Shown: in pieces, positions 19,001 to 26,157 of the stretch
Layout of the letters: every line of letters begins with the position of its first letter
How positions within the stretch are numbered: position 1 is the first letter of the stretch
DNA from: a virus
Direction: 5' to 3' (one strand)
Virus record (IMG/VR): IMGVR_UViG_3300025000_000084
Coordinates: 1-64,000 of that record
Length of the DNA stretch: 64,000 nucleotides
Notes under the pieces: generated by a model
What the model was told of the DNA's origin: nothing
The model's database searches: none
The model's input: only the letters and a program-made list of their open reading frames with translations
Made by a program: the position numbers and the translations under genes

Positions 19001-21835
19001 GACATGAGCCTGCCGATACGCCGGTTTGAGGAAGAGGTGCTCCGCAGGGGTGGTAAGCAGGATAATAACTCCAAGCCCTACCGCGACATGAGCCTGTCAT
19101 TCGGACGGCAGGAGAAGCTCTACAATGACTACTACGAGCAGAAGATGAAACCGGTCCTGGAGTCTGTGGCTGCCATCAAGCGATCAGGCATGCCCGGGGA
19201 AGAGGTGCTGCCCTATATCATTGCCAAACATGCCATGGAGCGTAACCCGATCTTCCGCGGCCGTGAGCTCAGGGAGTGGACCGATGCACAGGACGGTAAT
19301 GTGTCATTGGATGAGATTGACCAGAAGAAGGAGCAGCTCAAGGATAAGGACTACTCCGGGGTGATGGGCTTTGATACCACCGGCACATTCACCAACCCGG
19401 ACCAGCTGGCCGCTGTAATAGTCAGCGAGTTTGAGGGTAAGATAGATAAGAAGCTCATCAATGACCTGTGGGATAATGTAAGGACCGCGACATCATCAAT
19501 ACTCGATACATGGGAGAAAGGCAATCAGATATCCGCAGCCCAGAAGCAGGAGTACCTTGACCAGTTCCGTTACTTCGTTCCCCTTCGAGGATGGAGAGAT
19601 GGGGCAGCCAAGGAGCTTGTCTATACCCGCGGAGATGGTTTCAGCGCATCGCTGCAACATGCACAGGGGAGAAAGTCACTTGCTGATAACCCGCTGGCAT
19701 ACCTCCTTAATGTTGAGTTCCAGGCTATCGGTGAACAGGTGGATAATGAGGTCAAAAACTCCATGCTCAACCTGATCCTGCGCAATTTAGGCAATAACGA
19801 GATCCACGACCTTGCTACTATCAAGAAGCTGTACTATGTGAAGATCACCCTTCCCGATGGAACCGAGGAGTGGGAGCCGACAATCATACGGCCCTCACAG
19901 GACTTGTTTGACTCCGGTGCTGCCCGGACCAAGATATTCCGCGAGCATGAACGGTTGAGAAAACCAAGCCATGCCCGTGAGCATGAGGTGGTGGTCAGCA
20001 AGCCCGGAGGGGATATGGTCATCGTATTCAATGGCAAGCAGCTCTCAACAGCTCAGGCCATGAACCGGCAGAACTACATGTACCGGACCATCTTCGGTAA
20101 CGTGTACGATGCTCGGGACCTGAATAAGGTCATGGCGCTGATGGGACACCTCAATAATATGCTCAAGGCTCTTTACACCAGCTGGAACGTGGTATTCCCC
20201 TTTACCAACTTCATGCGTGACTTCCAGGAGGCCTCAATCACCCAGAGCATCAAATCACGGACAGGACTCAAGGTTGTCAGCGGATACCGGCAAGCATTCC
20301 CGGCAATCCTGCGTAGGATCCGCGGTAAGCAAGACCTCACCAATCCCATTGACCAGCAGCTTGAGGACTTCTATAACTACGGAGGTGCCACCGGTTACAC
20401 CCACATGAAAACACCGGATGAGATCGAAAAGGATATCAATAGCGAGATAGGACGCATGACCCGCAAGGGAACGGTAATAGGTGGAATCGGTGATGCCGGC
20501 CATACTATGCTCGAGGCAGTTGAGTCCTGGAATAAGATCTTCGAGGATGCCACCCGGTTCTCGGTCTATCTGTCATCTCTCTCCATTGGCAAGTCCAAGG
20601 AGGATGCCGCTTACGATGCAAAGGAGGCCTCGGTAAATTTCAATACTAAGGGCAAGGGATCAAAGGCATGGGACGCATGGCTCGCATTTTGGAATGTGGC
20701 CGTTCAATCCCTGCAGAAGAACTTTAAACTTGCCAAAGACTCACCCAAGCGATTTACACAGGTGGCAATGTCCTTTGTTATGCTCGGATTCTTGGAGGCT
20801 TTAATGAATGCCATGACCGATGATGATGACCCGGATAACTCATATTACAATCTCAACCCCTACATGAGGCAGAACTACCTGGTCATCCCTCTGCCAAACC
20901 TGAGAGATGGAGGCAAGGGCAACAAATATATCAGCATACCCCTGCCGCAGTTCTGGAGAGGCTTCAAGAGCGCCGGTACAATAGCCTTTGATGTGGCTAC
21001 CGGTAAGATGAAGGCCAAAGAAGCCGTGGCAAGCGCCATCGGTAACTTTGCCGGAGGACTTCTGCCGGTTGATATCGGTGGTTTCTACAAGTCCGGAGAG
21101 TTCAGCTTTGCCCCGATTGTGCCGACTATCTTCAAACCGGGAGTGGAGCTGATGGAGAACCGCAATTACATGGGGTACACCATCAAGAAAGAGCCGTTCA
21201 CCCGGGAGCAGGAGAAGTACCTGGCCGATGCCGGTCTTGGGAAGGATAACGTGAATCCGGGAATTAAATTTTTTACGGATTTATTATTCAGATGGGGCGG
21301 TGGGGATACTAAATATAAATATTACACAGATCGTCAGGGACGCACCCGTAAGGTATTCCTTGATATTAACCCATCGAGTGTGGAGCATCTATTCAAAGGG
21401 TATGCGGGGGGAACCGGAGGTGTATTTTCCGACTTAATCACCACTATCTCTCAAGTACTTGATCCCGGAGAAGAAGTTTCCTTCAAAAATACACCCTTCA
21501 TTAACAAATTTTTGAGAGAAACGCCCGAACATAAGTGGCGAATAATTTCTGAGTACTATTCTCAAAAGGAGCAGCTGTCTAAAGAGCAGACGGTATTCAA
21601 AGAGTACATGAAGCAGGCAGAAGAAGGACAGGATTATACAAAGGCTGCCCGGATTTCAAATGATGAATACACACAAACCCTGTGGAGTGTTTTTGATAAC
21701 TACGAGGATCAGATTAAGGACCTCAATAAGGATAAGACTAAAGACGATACGGAAACGACTGATTTAATTATTGAGCTCATGGACATGTGCTTACAGGATG
21801 TAGATCAGATAAAAAGAAAGTATAATAAGAAATGA
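10100..21835 (+). CDS. giant polyvalent protein (3911 aa), probably ejected into the host
   Basis: Large polyvalent proteins of phages and plasmids string many effector domains together and are thought to enter the host with the DNA. Seen here: a Gly/Ala-rich hydrophobic stretch (residues about 270-330); an inorganic-pyrophosphatase-like domain (about 955-1085); a possible PBECR-type nuclease domain (about 1560-1665, tentative); an LPD1/LPD5-type zincin with GFRGVQFGN and HEWFH (2257-2261); an LPD23-like zincin with HELQH (2587-2591) and a GEVEARN segment; a third metallopeptidase-like motif HEAIAH (2782-2787); and an LPD38-like region (about 3350-3560). Low-complexity Pro/Glu/Ala linkers join them, and a short FAG motif recurs six times. 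The start is the ATG two bases after the previous gene; the stop overlaps a homing endonuclease. Confidence 0.85.
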   Translation: MTEGNKPKKVLSTDDLLKRYNAQTPAKPVNAGKGLDPWGSELVDIDQLLGVAPQSRPVGEFKKTALPQSDEDLFQAWMAGEQDNDEYDYRGFYQSERAGGSLKPTINDYVKEDPNYHFYSIGVDGKVLKSPKHKTFDKTIAAEKALGNELYTDENGDLRTRKAQPPQGEQDDWINANREEWEAEWADKNIFEKIGTGIERGGKQLKGGMQKFGAEIMPKIGAIGERMSGGAYTADDIIDAMTPMRQKGEQKLDEAGAIQGKGLAFEFGTFIPQMAGTFAALAAAPFSGGTSASAIPGILGTANIGALTSSVVGSTLYEVEKYSEETGKEISEAKKWSVALLAGTAEFAAEKIRLDRFLPKGMTSKILTRTMKESPEVAESMMQQWAKARPAMYQKLLQLGKTTFRNSKEEGIEELWTQIAQDYANYLYQDPEDRMGFQQIMLNALNAAKGGAMMGGFIGPASYGSSQLTTNMMRKRKGGVSLVQTSDGKVYEALGQSKDGEIYVQNAVGKQSTISKKNVKDQVTLTNEQMKEYLDAYDQGSAALPELEARIANDPETQIRELGKKYTFLGYSEQEPQTNSIRFGELRDGRMVILTSVNEAENEDQMVYTAKDAENPEAAPFMVKGNDVINRKSVSYEEWVANELAQYQATKQQMDAMVTKAQAPVQEGETIPIGERLFNVTEVTDQGITLNEIDKDGNLTATTEVITPDKYGEVFGMPEDQGGQEGGQAGGQVEVAAQPAAEGGIQTDENQPQTGPVAATDQGIQTPQAQPEAIKSRKISDGSTEFTIMPEEDGSFRMQEVFDTQKKAESTLKKLTERYPKLTWEMQMVDSGDPFTPDEYVIKAAVKQAKKEAPAAPAEAPAPVAAPTIAETAQVEVEIEQKPTESEQKSEVVAQETPVEVQAEAPAQEEVEAQPAETVEVTPEEKAQTDLMRANREANTRPTEAQKEAGNYKKGHMKFAGFDISIENPVGSVRSGTDPSGKKWSMLLNNSYGYFRRTKAKDGDQVDVFLGDNLAAPDVYIVDQVNPETGTFDEHKVMMGFNSAEDARDNYLANYEPGWKGMGSISKMSLEGFKKWLGSGTRTRKPVDSNVPVKAKEEPKEAEYPNPEIPLEETLPNGRVVYNQEGDNDLQVVDTYKRVDAFRKKHNTIALWQAKTGDVVQDIFTGEVFTLSKKASGGISKLISDDGVEKNINNSDPLFIKIEKPTKQPKAKKAPEPAEDTRPVKQLTKKKGWPMSKVDIARLSREPQSFEEAVYQFFINRGRISTARLKHHLGTRSRSDYASFIWAHKKDGQMTDKLNEAHIFQSHPELLTQVGDQQDQERAFFDILLSVTGLNDMRTRIDEMQSKADHATEDMPPPPDEDAETAALDTGQVITEEILPLVEGDPDILRIFEVEINELGKTLEDLKALAASDPNYFQTFPYGLNEKQFNELKSILNDTERQKQISGLADQVGNIESRSQGNDTLPGVPVTESRDDGEGREEGVQPTASAEPAEVAKAPEFAGEQFNIPEETPEPKTQSEFAGDFIKKLPGDFLKASDGSIDFGYIKPETGLKEAPIRLTVGNDSHGLIHIDNQHGEQIKKAGYRTIQDFVEEVAKNYSVIRSGSTYNNKPTYLLELTDDKNRTLIVEMSKNGEYWNVNSAGIFRKEYSKNKEVVWSLPALGIKQSVTTDEVAYPSDGKSGADKVSGNSPQITSSEAKDTKKIDESQESQEKKTAEFAGEIFDKPEETAEIIKLREENTAANEIIEKRIQRLRAERDAKEESLQKRNELFGDRKEEEEKAEGMQPMFAGDIFKPTSENLQTALKPFNDGIKKAEEEIARNNQILDEKIALVLSGAQMTIDMEAPAEPGEKAETPKEDEPDALKLEMVESVKPSGKIEDFGEKISGAKKEIRGQIKKHLDTTNEDILNNSISKTLPPIDYKQLIDSGAATREEAAFLQYFRHEIGPKPKSTYKQQRWLRGVNAYKDVLRWITDKETFKAEHKGMTFMELMNDNMNDYAVQQMKEQVSLLLDLGFPEITSLKGYELRHFEARKTLNKDRQLVDMPAVFAITKGNMIVHKFDTREEAIAGLKYILTTDSEAPQKVKFDMWRERNKPGIFIGKKLAAGKFITLAQGFDKVSEASAYVKNHQEELERLLEEKKVIPYERPEERGPRVGKDYRGGDNITPEVFSETFGFRGVQFGNYVEQLRRQEDLNEAYDALVDLADVIGVPPRALSLSGQLGVAFGARGSGGKNAAAAHYEPHEIVINLTKGNGPGSFAHEWFHAVDSYFSRARGRKMEFITDRPRPLIKQDGSTDESIRPEVLEAFDGLVKAINQSKLPLRSRELDKRRSKDYWSTTIEMGARSFESYVRTRMADKETKNDYLVAFRDMVDYIVAAGGAEDAYPYPTEAELGPIGEAFDKLFQTISTKEEDGRTVMFRVIGERGATLNDVLIDNLATAKKMEPDHSPRAVFLATGWQRGADGLWRYETRDIELKKDIDFIGELKPQNEAFTEEIPLTEIVDDEELFNSYPQLKNVKLTFYNYGSYPELTNTGAFANFTQKIIAIGTKDMANVHKSQSTLLSRNSRSNTNDEAVDLFVYDRDSLRSVLSHELQHYIQRIEGFGEGGTLPGRGSVGQGDSKYQYSRLVGEVEARNVQRRLGSTPEVRRQTMLSETEDVARDQQIIIRNKYDNQENRGIVPKTPQPTGWNALSDLLEEDDRLDREAEVKTRINQLAKSLNTDVVIVQNRAALPTSLQGAAKRVGLWDFSTLYGIWDPNTDTMYVMMDDLMKSGPQNAIIEATKTVLHEAIAHKGLPAMLGTEEYIKLLDDIYDSIPKADRTTLENDYNTEDKRTIAHEYLGMMAEDNVNPNLFQRILAKIRELIRKFYKVDYTANDIHSLLRQSRKNLERGPEGQSGYYRSRPVAMDFEYAGEFMEASQASLRARKAAAANEPQFAGQYFGSPLETAAKAYAEKKAERTGKEVVQGIREYIQDMSLPIRRFEEEVLRRGGKQDNNSKPYRDMSLSFGRQEKLYNDYYEQKMKPVLESVAAIKRSGMPGEEVLPYIIAKHAMERNPIFRGRELREWTDAQDGNVSLDEIDQKKEQLKDKDYSGVMGFDTTGTFTNPDQLAAVIVSEFEGKIDKKLINDLWDNVRTATSSILDTWEKGNQISAAQKQEYLDQFRYFVPLRGWRDGAAKELVYTRGDGFSASLQHAQGRKSLADNPLAYLLNVEFQAIGEQVDNEVKNSMLNLILRNLGNNEIHDLATIKKLYYVKITLPDGTEEWEPTIIRPSQDLFDSGAARTKIFREHERLRKPSHAREHEVVVSKPGGDMVIVFNGKQLSTAQAMNRQNYMYRTIFGNVYDARDLNKVMALMGHLNNMLKALYTSWNVVFPFTNFMRDFQEASITQSIKSRTGLKVVSGYRQAFPAILRRIRGKQDLTNPIDQQLEDFYNYGGATGYTHMKTPDEIEKDINSEIGRMTRKGTVIGGIGDAGHTMLEAVESWNKIFEDATRFSVYLSSLSIGKSKEDAAYDAKEASVNFNTKGKGSKAWDAWLAFWNVAVQSLQKNFKLAKDSPKRFTQVAMSFVMLGFLEALMNAMTDDDDPDNSYYNLNPYMRQNYLVIPLPNLRDGGKGNKYISIPLPQFWRGFKSAGTIAFDVATGKMKAKEAVASAIGNFAGGLLPVDIGGFYKSGEFSFAPIVPTIFKPGVELMENRNYMGYTIKKEPFTREQEKYLADAGLGKDNVNPGIKFFTDLLFRWGGGDTKYKYYTDRQGRTRKVFLDINPSSVEHLFKGYAGGTGGVFSDLITTISQVLDPGEEVSFKNTPFINKFLRETPEHKWRIISEYYSQKEQLSKEQTVFKEYMKQAEEGQDYTKAARISNDEYTQTLWSVFDNYEDQIKDLNKDKTKDDTETTDLIIELMDMCLQDVDQIKRKYNKK
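14597..18904 (+). repeat. six copies of a short FAG linear motif within the polyvalent protein
   Basis: The encoded motif is [EQM][FY]AG[EDQ]xF or the same with one residue fewer. Copies: EFAGEQF (1500-1506), EFAGDF (1520-1525), EFAGEIF (1716-1722), MFAGDIF (1786-1792), EYAGEF (2904-2909) and QFAGQYF (2929-2935). Two copies are followed by a PEET-type acidic run. They lie in linkers between predicted domains. The positions were read directly from the translation; the function is unknown. Confidence 0.75.
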
Positions 21836-22515
21836 ACTCGCCGGGAATATATAAGATTCAATCAAAGATAAAACCCGAAAGGATTTATGTGGGTTCTGCT
21901 GTGAACGTAAAGCATAGGTGGGTAAGCCATTTAAGTGACCTAAGACTGAATAAACATGGGAATAGCAGGCTCCAAAATCATTTTAATAAGTATGGGGCAT
22001 CAGATCTGGTATTTATTTTATTAGAGTCATGTACGCGTGAAAATTTACTTATCAGAGAACAGGTTTATATTGATGAATTATATCCGTGGTTTAATATCTG
22101 CAAATTTGCCACAAGTCGAAAAGGAGTAATACACTCATTAGAGACTCGTGAAAAATCAAGAATTGGGCACTTGGGGCAAGTACCTTGGAATAAAGGGAAA
22201 ACGGAAATATACTCCGAAGAGACCAGACAAAATATAAGCGAAAGTGTATCTAAATCTTTAATAGGGAACAATAGGGCTGTTGGCCATATGCCGTGGAATA
22301 AGGATAAGAAAACCGGAATTAAGCCTCCAAATGCCTTTAAACCAGGCGAGCCTTCATGGAATAAAGATATTCCACACTCGGATCAACACAAAGATAATTT
22401 AAGTAAGGCTTGGGAAAGAAGAAGGCTAACCCCCATGTCAGAAGAAACGCGCAATAAAATCAGCGAGGCAGTGAAACAATTTTGGGCTAATAAGAAACAG
22501 GATAAAGCAGCATAA
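21832..22515 (+). CDS. GIY-YIG homing endonuclease with NUMOD3 motifs
   Basis: The 227-residue protein has a GIY-YIG core (PGIYKIQS, then RIYVGSAVNVKHRW) and a LQNHFNKYG motif shared with the copies at 8172 and 37018. The C-terminal DNA-binding part has PWNKGK and PWNKDK motifs and SEETRQNIS / SEETRNKIS NUMOD3 repeats. The start overlaps the polyvalent stop (ATGA), and the portal gene begins two bases after its stop. It is AT-rich relative to its neighbours. Confidence 0.92.
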   Translation: MNSPGIYKIQSKIKPERIYVGSAVNVKHRWVSHLSDLRLNKHGNSRLQNHFNKYGASDLVFILLESCTRENLLIREQVYIDELYPWFNICKFATSRKGVIHSLETREKSRIGHLGQVPWNKGKTEIYSEETRQNISESVSKSLIGNNRAVGHMPWNKDKKTGIKPPNAFKPGEPSWNKDIPHSDQHKDNLSKAWERRRLTPMSEETRNKISEAVKQFWANKKQDKAA

Positions 22516-22516
22516 C

Positions 22517-24514
22517 ATGAAACTTATAGAATCTAAAGAACAATTGCTCGGGAAAACTAATACCCGCTTGGGTATGCGAAAGCAAAAGACCGTACCGCTG
22601 CCAACGGCTGTTATGGACCGGGATGTGCGCGAAAACATGGATCTGCTTGAGGAGTCCCGGAGGATGTGGGAGTCTATGGCTGACTTCCGGACACGCAGAC
22701 TGCGAAACAGGCAGTATTACAGAGGAAATCAGTGGTCCGACATGATGACCGATCCGGATTCAGGCGAAACTATAACCGAGGAAACCTATCTTATGAACCA
22801 GGGTAAGGTGCCGCTAAAGCAGAACCGTATCCGGTCCCTGGTAGAAAACCTCATCGGGCAGTACCGCAGCAATCCTTCCAAGGCCGTTGTCATCGCCCGG
22901 GGAAGGGAGAATGCACAGGCAGCCGAGATGCTCTCTAATGCCCTGCAATGCGCTCTGGAGAACAACGAGATCAAGGATCTTGATGCAAGGCTCTTCGAGG
23001 AATTTGCCCTTTCGGGTGCAGCCGTGCAGAAGGTAGGATACAAGTATTGGAAGGAGCGCAACCTTGAGGACCTGTTCCTTGAGAATACCAACGTCAACCG
23101 TCTGATAGTTAACACCGATCTCTCGGATATACGCCTTTTTGATCTCCGGCTCATTGGTGAGATCATTGACACAACCGTTGAAAACATCGTCAGCACCTTT
23201 GCCAAGAATACGGCCGAAGAGAAACTTATCCGCGAGCTCTATGCTCATGCCAGTAACCCGGCCTTCTATTCAGACTACGGCCTTGATGCTACACGGATAG
23301 ACTCACTTGACTTTTACATACCCCGCGAACCCAATGCGGCTCGCCTGTACGAAATATGGAAGCTCCGCGGTGAGTGGAGGGTTTATGCACATGACCCGCT
23401 TGACGGCACTAACAACATTGTGCCCTATACCCTTAAACAGATTGCCGCACAGAACCAGGAGCGATTGCGCCTTGGTGCCGAGGAGGGGATCCCCGATGAA
23501 GAGATACCGCTGATTGAGGCAGAGGAAACGTATGAGCAGTTCTGGTATGTTAAGTTCTTAACACCTCACGGACACTGCCTGTTTGAGGGAGAGACCCCGT
23601 ACAAGCATGAGGAACACCCCTACTCACTCATCCTCTTCCCGTTGCTTGATGGCGAGGTCTGGGGCTTCATTGAGGACATCATAGACCAGCAGAGGTATAT
23701 CAACCGCATGATTATCCTGCTTGACTTCATCATAGGAGCCTCGGCCAAGGGTGTGCTCATGGTGCCCGAAGGAATGGTGCCGGATAGCATGACCCCGGAG
23801 GAGTTCAGCGAACAGTACCGCAAGTTCAACGGAGTGATCTTTTATAAGCCCCGAGCTGACGGGCAGATGCCGAAACAGATCAGCGCCAACTCATCTCAGG
23901 TGGGTATCTTCGAGATGCTGAACCTACAGATGACCTTGTTAGAGAAAAACTCCGGTATCAATGAGTCAATACAAGGACAGAGAGCGCCATCAGGCACCCC
24001 GGCAGCCCTGTACGCACAGGAGGCACAGAACGCCACTATAAATGTACTGGACCAGATACAGAGCTTCCAGGGTCTTGTGCAGAAGCGTAACCGCAAATCA
24101 CTGAAGGTCATCACTCAGTTCTATAAGGATAAGAGGTACCTGGCTATCAACGGCCGGGCTATATCGGACGAGGCGAAGATGTACGATCCGGATCTGGTCA
24201 AGAAGCTGGACTTCGAGGTCGTTGTCACCCAGGGAACCGACACACCGGTTTACCGTCAGGTGGTGGATGACATGCTTTTTGAACTGCTTAAAGGCAATCT
24301 CATCTCACTGGAGATGTATCTTGAACAGACCTCCATGCCGTTCGCAGACAAGCTGCTTGCGACAGTGAGATCTCAGAGAGAGGCGATGGAACAGGGAGGT
24401 GTTATGCCAGGTGGAGCAGGAATCCCTCCGGAGATGGCAGCACAGGCACAACAGGCTAACCCGCAGTCAATGGCTATGCTTCAGCAAGCCCTTGCCGGCG
24501 GCAGGCCGAGATAA
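22517..24514 (+). CDS. portal protein
   Basis: The 665-residue protein resembles P22-like portals. It has a helical N-terminus with RRLRNRQYYRGNQW, a VPLKQNRIRSLVENLIGQYRS-type segment (around residues 93-116, the conserved portal entry), then wing-like beta/alpha parts. The stem/clip region has PYSLILFPLLDGEVWGF and DIIDQQRYINRMI. The C-terminus is Gln/Gly/Met-rich, typical of a disordered portal barrel tail. Portals form the 12-subunit ring through which DNA is packed and ejected. Length and motif order are normal for the family. It is the last gene of its operon. Confidence 0.88.
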   Translation: MKLIESKEQLLGKTNTRLGMRKQKTVPLPTAVMDRDVRENMDLLEESRRMWESMADFRTRRLRNRQYYRGNQWSDMMTDPDSGETITEETYLMNQGKVPLKQNRIRSLVENLIGQYRSNPSKAVVIARGRENAQAAEMLSNALQCALENNEIKDLDARLFEEFALSGAAVQKVGYKYWKERNLEDLFLENTNVNRLIVNTDLSDIRLFDLRLIGEIIDTTVENIVSTFAKNTAEEKLIRELYAHASNPAFYSDYGLDATRIDSLDFYIPREPNAARLYEIWKLRGEWRVYAHDPLDGTNNIVPYTLKQIAAQNQERLRLGAEEGIPDEEIPLIEAEETYEQFWYVKFLTPHGHCLFEGETPYKHEEHPYSLILFPLLDGEVWGFIEDIIDQQRYINRMIILLDFIIGASAKGVLMVPEGMVPDSMTPEEFSEQYRKFNGVIFYKPRADGQMPKQISANSSQVGIFEMLNLQMTLLEKNSGINESIQGQRAPSGTPAALYAQEAQNATINVLDQIQSFQGLVQKRNRKSLKVITQFYKDKRYLAINGRAISDEAKMYDPDLVKKLDFEVVVTQGTDTPVYRQVVDDMLFELLKGNLISLEMYLEQTSMPFADKLLATVRSQREAMEQGGVMPGGAGIPPEMAAQAQQANPQSMAMLQQALAGGRPR

Positions 24515-24553
24515 GATAAGAGGTTTTTTTTCATAGGTTAGGTTTAGGGGTTG

Positions 24554-24588
24554 GAGCTCCCTGTGCGAAAGTTCGGGGAGTTCTTTTT
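24554..24588 (+). terminator. terminator after the portal operon
   Basis: GAGCTCCC (24554-24561) pairs with GGGAGTTC (24576-24583), with one G-U pair and a 14-base loop, followed directly by TTTTT. It lies 40 bases past the portal stop and touches the 3' end of the convergent minus-strand gene. Confidence 0.6.
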
Positions 24589-24781
24589 AGTATCTTCCAG
24601 AGGGTTTATGGATGTTGTACAAAAAATATCCCTCACCGGTAACCTTCCCTGTCCATTTATCAAGAACGCAATTACTTTCTATCACAGCATAGCGATTAGA
24701 GAGTGCATTCAGGAAGAGGCAGCCACAGATTAATGTGACTGCGACAATAGCCGAGATAATAAAAGTTGATTTTCTTGTCAT
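24587..24781 (-). CDS. small exported or membrane protein, possible lipoprotein, 64 aa
   Basis: I use the ATG at 24781 (MTRKSTFI); another in-frame ATG is at 24793. An N-terminal basic end precedes a hydrophobic run (FIISAIVAVTLICGCLFL) that contains ICGC, which could be a lipobox, or the run could be a simple membrane anchor. The rest reads like a short beta domain (RYAVIESNCVLDKWTGKV). It is a lone minus-strand gene between the portal and the antirepressor. This could be a lysogenic-conversion or superinfection-exclusion type gene, inferred only from its size and isolation. Confidence 0.55.
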   Translation of the reverse strand: MTRKSTFIISAIVAVTLICGCLFLNALSNRYAVIESNCVLDKWTGKVTGEGYFLYNIHKPSGRY

Positions 24782-24881
24782 TTCATACTGCATTTATGAC
24801 GTAAAATTAATAATATTTACTACCTTCGTGTTGTGTTAATAAAATATTCATTAACAGAGTGCAAGATATAAAAAATTATAT

Positions 24882-24889
24882 TATGTTTG
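24882..24889 (+). promoter_or_regulatory. -7-like box upstream of the antirepressor
   Basis: TATGTTTG matches the Bacteroidota -7 consensus TAnnTTTG exactly. No good -33 TTTG is found at 19-22 bases upstream, so this is a partial match. A transcript from here would carry the structured leader at 24950-25032 into the antirepressor gene. Confidence 0.35.
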
Positions 24890-24949
24890 TGATGCGTGAA
24901 TTATCCAATACAGATGAGGCAAAACATCACAAGCAGACTGAAACAAAGC

Positions 24950-25032
24950 CAAAGGGAAGGCGAACCGGCGAAAGTCCGGCAGTCCGATTCGTGCCTCGCA
25001 TGGATGGTTCACGCAGCGACCTTCCCCCTTTG
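24950..25032 (+). promoter_or_regulatory. structured leader, possible three-way junction
   Basis: The outer stem CAAAGGGAAGG (24950-24960) pairs with CCTTCCCCCTTTG (25020-25032) with a 2-base bulge. Inside, CGAA/TTCG (24961-24964 with 24988-24991) encloses CCGG/CCGG, and TCGC (24996-24999) pairs with GCGA (25016-25019). This gives a closed three-way junction ending 21 bases before the antirepressor ATG. It could regulate translation or bind a ligand or protein. A 60-codon frame (24859-25041) also crosses it, so a coding explanation is not excluded. Confidence 0.4.
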
Positions 25033-25053
25033 TTTAACTAAAATCAAATCATT

Positions 25054-25842
25054 ATGCGTGAACCGATGGATGAGAACGCTACGGGCGTTCAGATTTTCAA
25101 CAATCCTCAGTTTGGTGAGGTAAGAATCAACAATGAAAACGGGAAGCCTCTTTTTATGGCTTCAGACATTGCCAGGGCTCTGGGCTATTCCAATCCCTTA
25201 AAAGCAATTCGCGACCACTGCAAAGGGGTGAACGAAATAGACACCCCCACACAGGGAGGCGTTCAGAAGGTGAAATTCATTTCAGAGGCAGATGTTTACC
25301 GCCTTGTCATGCGCTCGAAACTACCCGATGCCGAGAAGTTTCAGGATTGGGTAGTCGAAGAAGTCCTTCCGTCTATTCGTCGTGATGGTGGCTATATTGC
25401 AGCCGCACCGGAGGAAACCCCGGAGGAGATTATGGCAAGGGCGCTCATTGTTGCTCAGAAGACCATCGAGGCCAACAAACAGAGGCTTCAGATGCTTCAG
25501 GGAGAGAACGAGGTACTGGTGGAGGAACGCAAAGCCCTCAAGCCGAGTGCCGACTACACCAATGAGGTACTTCAGTCAACGAGTACTTTCACTCTTACCC
25601 AGGTAGCACATGATCTTGGATTCAGGAGTGTATATGCCTTCACCGACTGGTGTAGGAACAGAAGTATTCTTTACCGTCAGAGCGATCAATGGCAGCCGAC
25701 AGCATTGGTGGCAGGCAAGGGGTATTTCACCACCCGCACCTCGAGGTACGTTAAAAACGACAACACGATAGGCACCAGCATATCAACAGTTGTCACCGAA
25801 AGAGGACGTATGTATCTTCACGGATTACGGAGGGCAGCGTGA
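25054..25842 (+). CDS. phage antirepressor, BRO-N plus KilAC
   Basis: The 262-residue protein has a BRO-N domain (GKPLFMASDIARALGY at about residues 31-46, RLVMRSKLPDAEKFQDWV, and EVLPSIRRDGGY). A helical linker with coiled-coil character follows, then a KilA-C domain (FTLTQVAHDLGF, and AGKGYFTTRT near the end). In characterised phages such proteins counter the CI-type repressor to promote induction. Here it lies 31 kb from the S24 repressor and behind its own possible promoter and structured leader. The start ATG follows an AAATCAAATC region with no strong Shine-Dalgarno sequence. Confidence 0.88.
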   Translation: MREPMDENATGVQIFNNPQFGEVRINNENGKPLFMASDIARALGYSNPLKAIRDHCKGVNEIDTPTQGGVQKVKFISEADVYRLVMRSKLPDAEKFQDWVVEEVLPSIRRDGGYIAAAPEETPEEIMARALIVAQKTIEANKQRLQMLQGENEVLVEERKALKPSADYTNEVLQSTSTFTLTQVAHDLGFRSVYAFTDWCRNRSILYRQSDQWQPTALVAGKGYFTTRTSRYVKNDNTIGTSISTVVTERGRMYLHGLRRAA

Positions 25843-26078
25843 TGGGTGAAGTTATAAGTATTCCCGCTATCACAGCCGAAGAGCTTGTGAAAGATGTGAT
25901 CCTATCCGATGAGCTGCCAACGATGAGACAGCATCTCAGAGAGATGGCCGATGCCTTTCTTCTCACAGACGAGGTGGGCGAATACAGGCATAAAGTGTAC
26001 TGCACTTACATGAATCTGGATCACTTCCTTGCCGGAGCAGAAAGACTGGCAAAGTTTCAGGAACGAAAAGCGTCCTGA
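25842..26078 (+). CDS. hypothetical protein, 78 aa
   Basis: It starts at an ATG overlapping the antirepressor stop (TGATG), so the two are probably co-translated. The protein is acidic and helical with no recognised domain; MRQHLREMADAFLLTDEVGEYR is its most structured part. A strong terminator follows. It could act with the antirepressor, but nothing in the sequence shows how. Confidence 0.6.
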   Translation: MGEVISIPAITAEELVKDVILSDELPTMRQHLREMADAFLLTDEVGEYRHKVYCTYMNLDHFLAGAERLAKFQERKAS

Positions 26079-26095
26079 AAATATACAAAAGAATG

Positions 26096-26123
26096 AAAGC
26101 CCCTTTTGCGAGGGGCTTTTTTT
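26096..26123 (+). terminator. strong intrinsic terminator
   Basis: AAAGCCCC and GGGGCTTT enclose a TTTTGCGA loop, and the descending strand continues into TTTTTTT. It ends the antirepressor operon and may also stop the convergent minus-strand operon. Confidence 0.85.
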
Positions 26124-26157
26124 ATCGGAGTAAAACACCGCCATTATACGGAATGGC

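Noticed and set aside
22814-23248. 144-codon minus-strand frame inside the portal gene
   Set aside because: The portal frame is strongly supported on the other strand, and this frame has no recognisable protein pattern.
24901-24980. Hammerhead-like core (CAGATGAGG and CGAAAG) in the antirepressor leader
   Set aside because: The CUGAUGA core has a mismatch and the required three stems around the cleavage site cannot be drawn in the right order.
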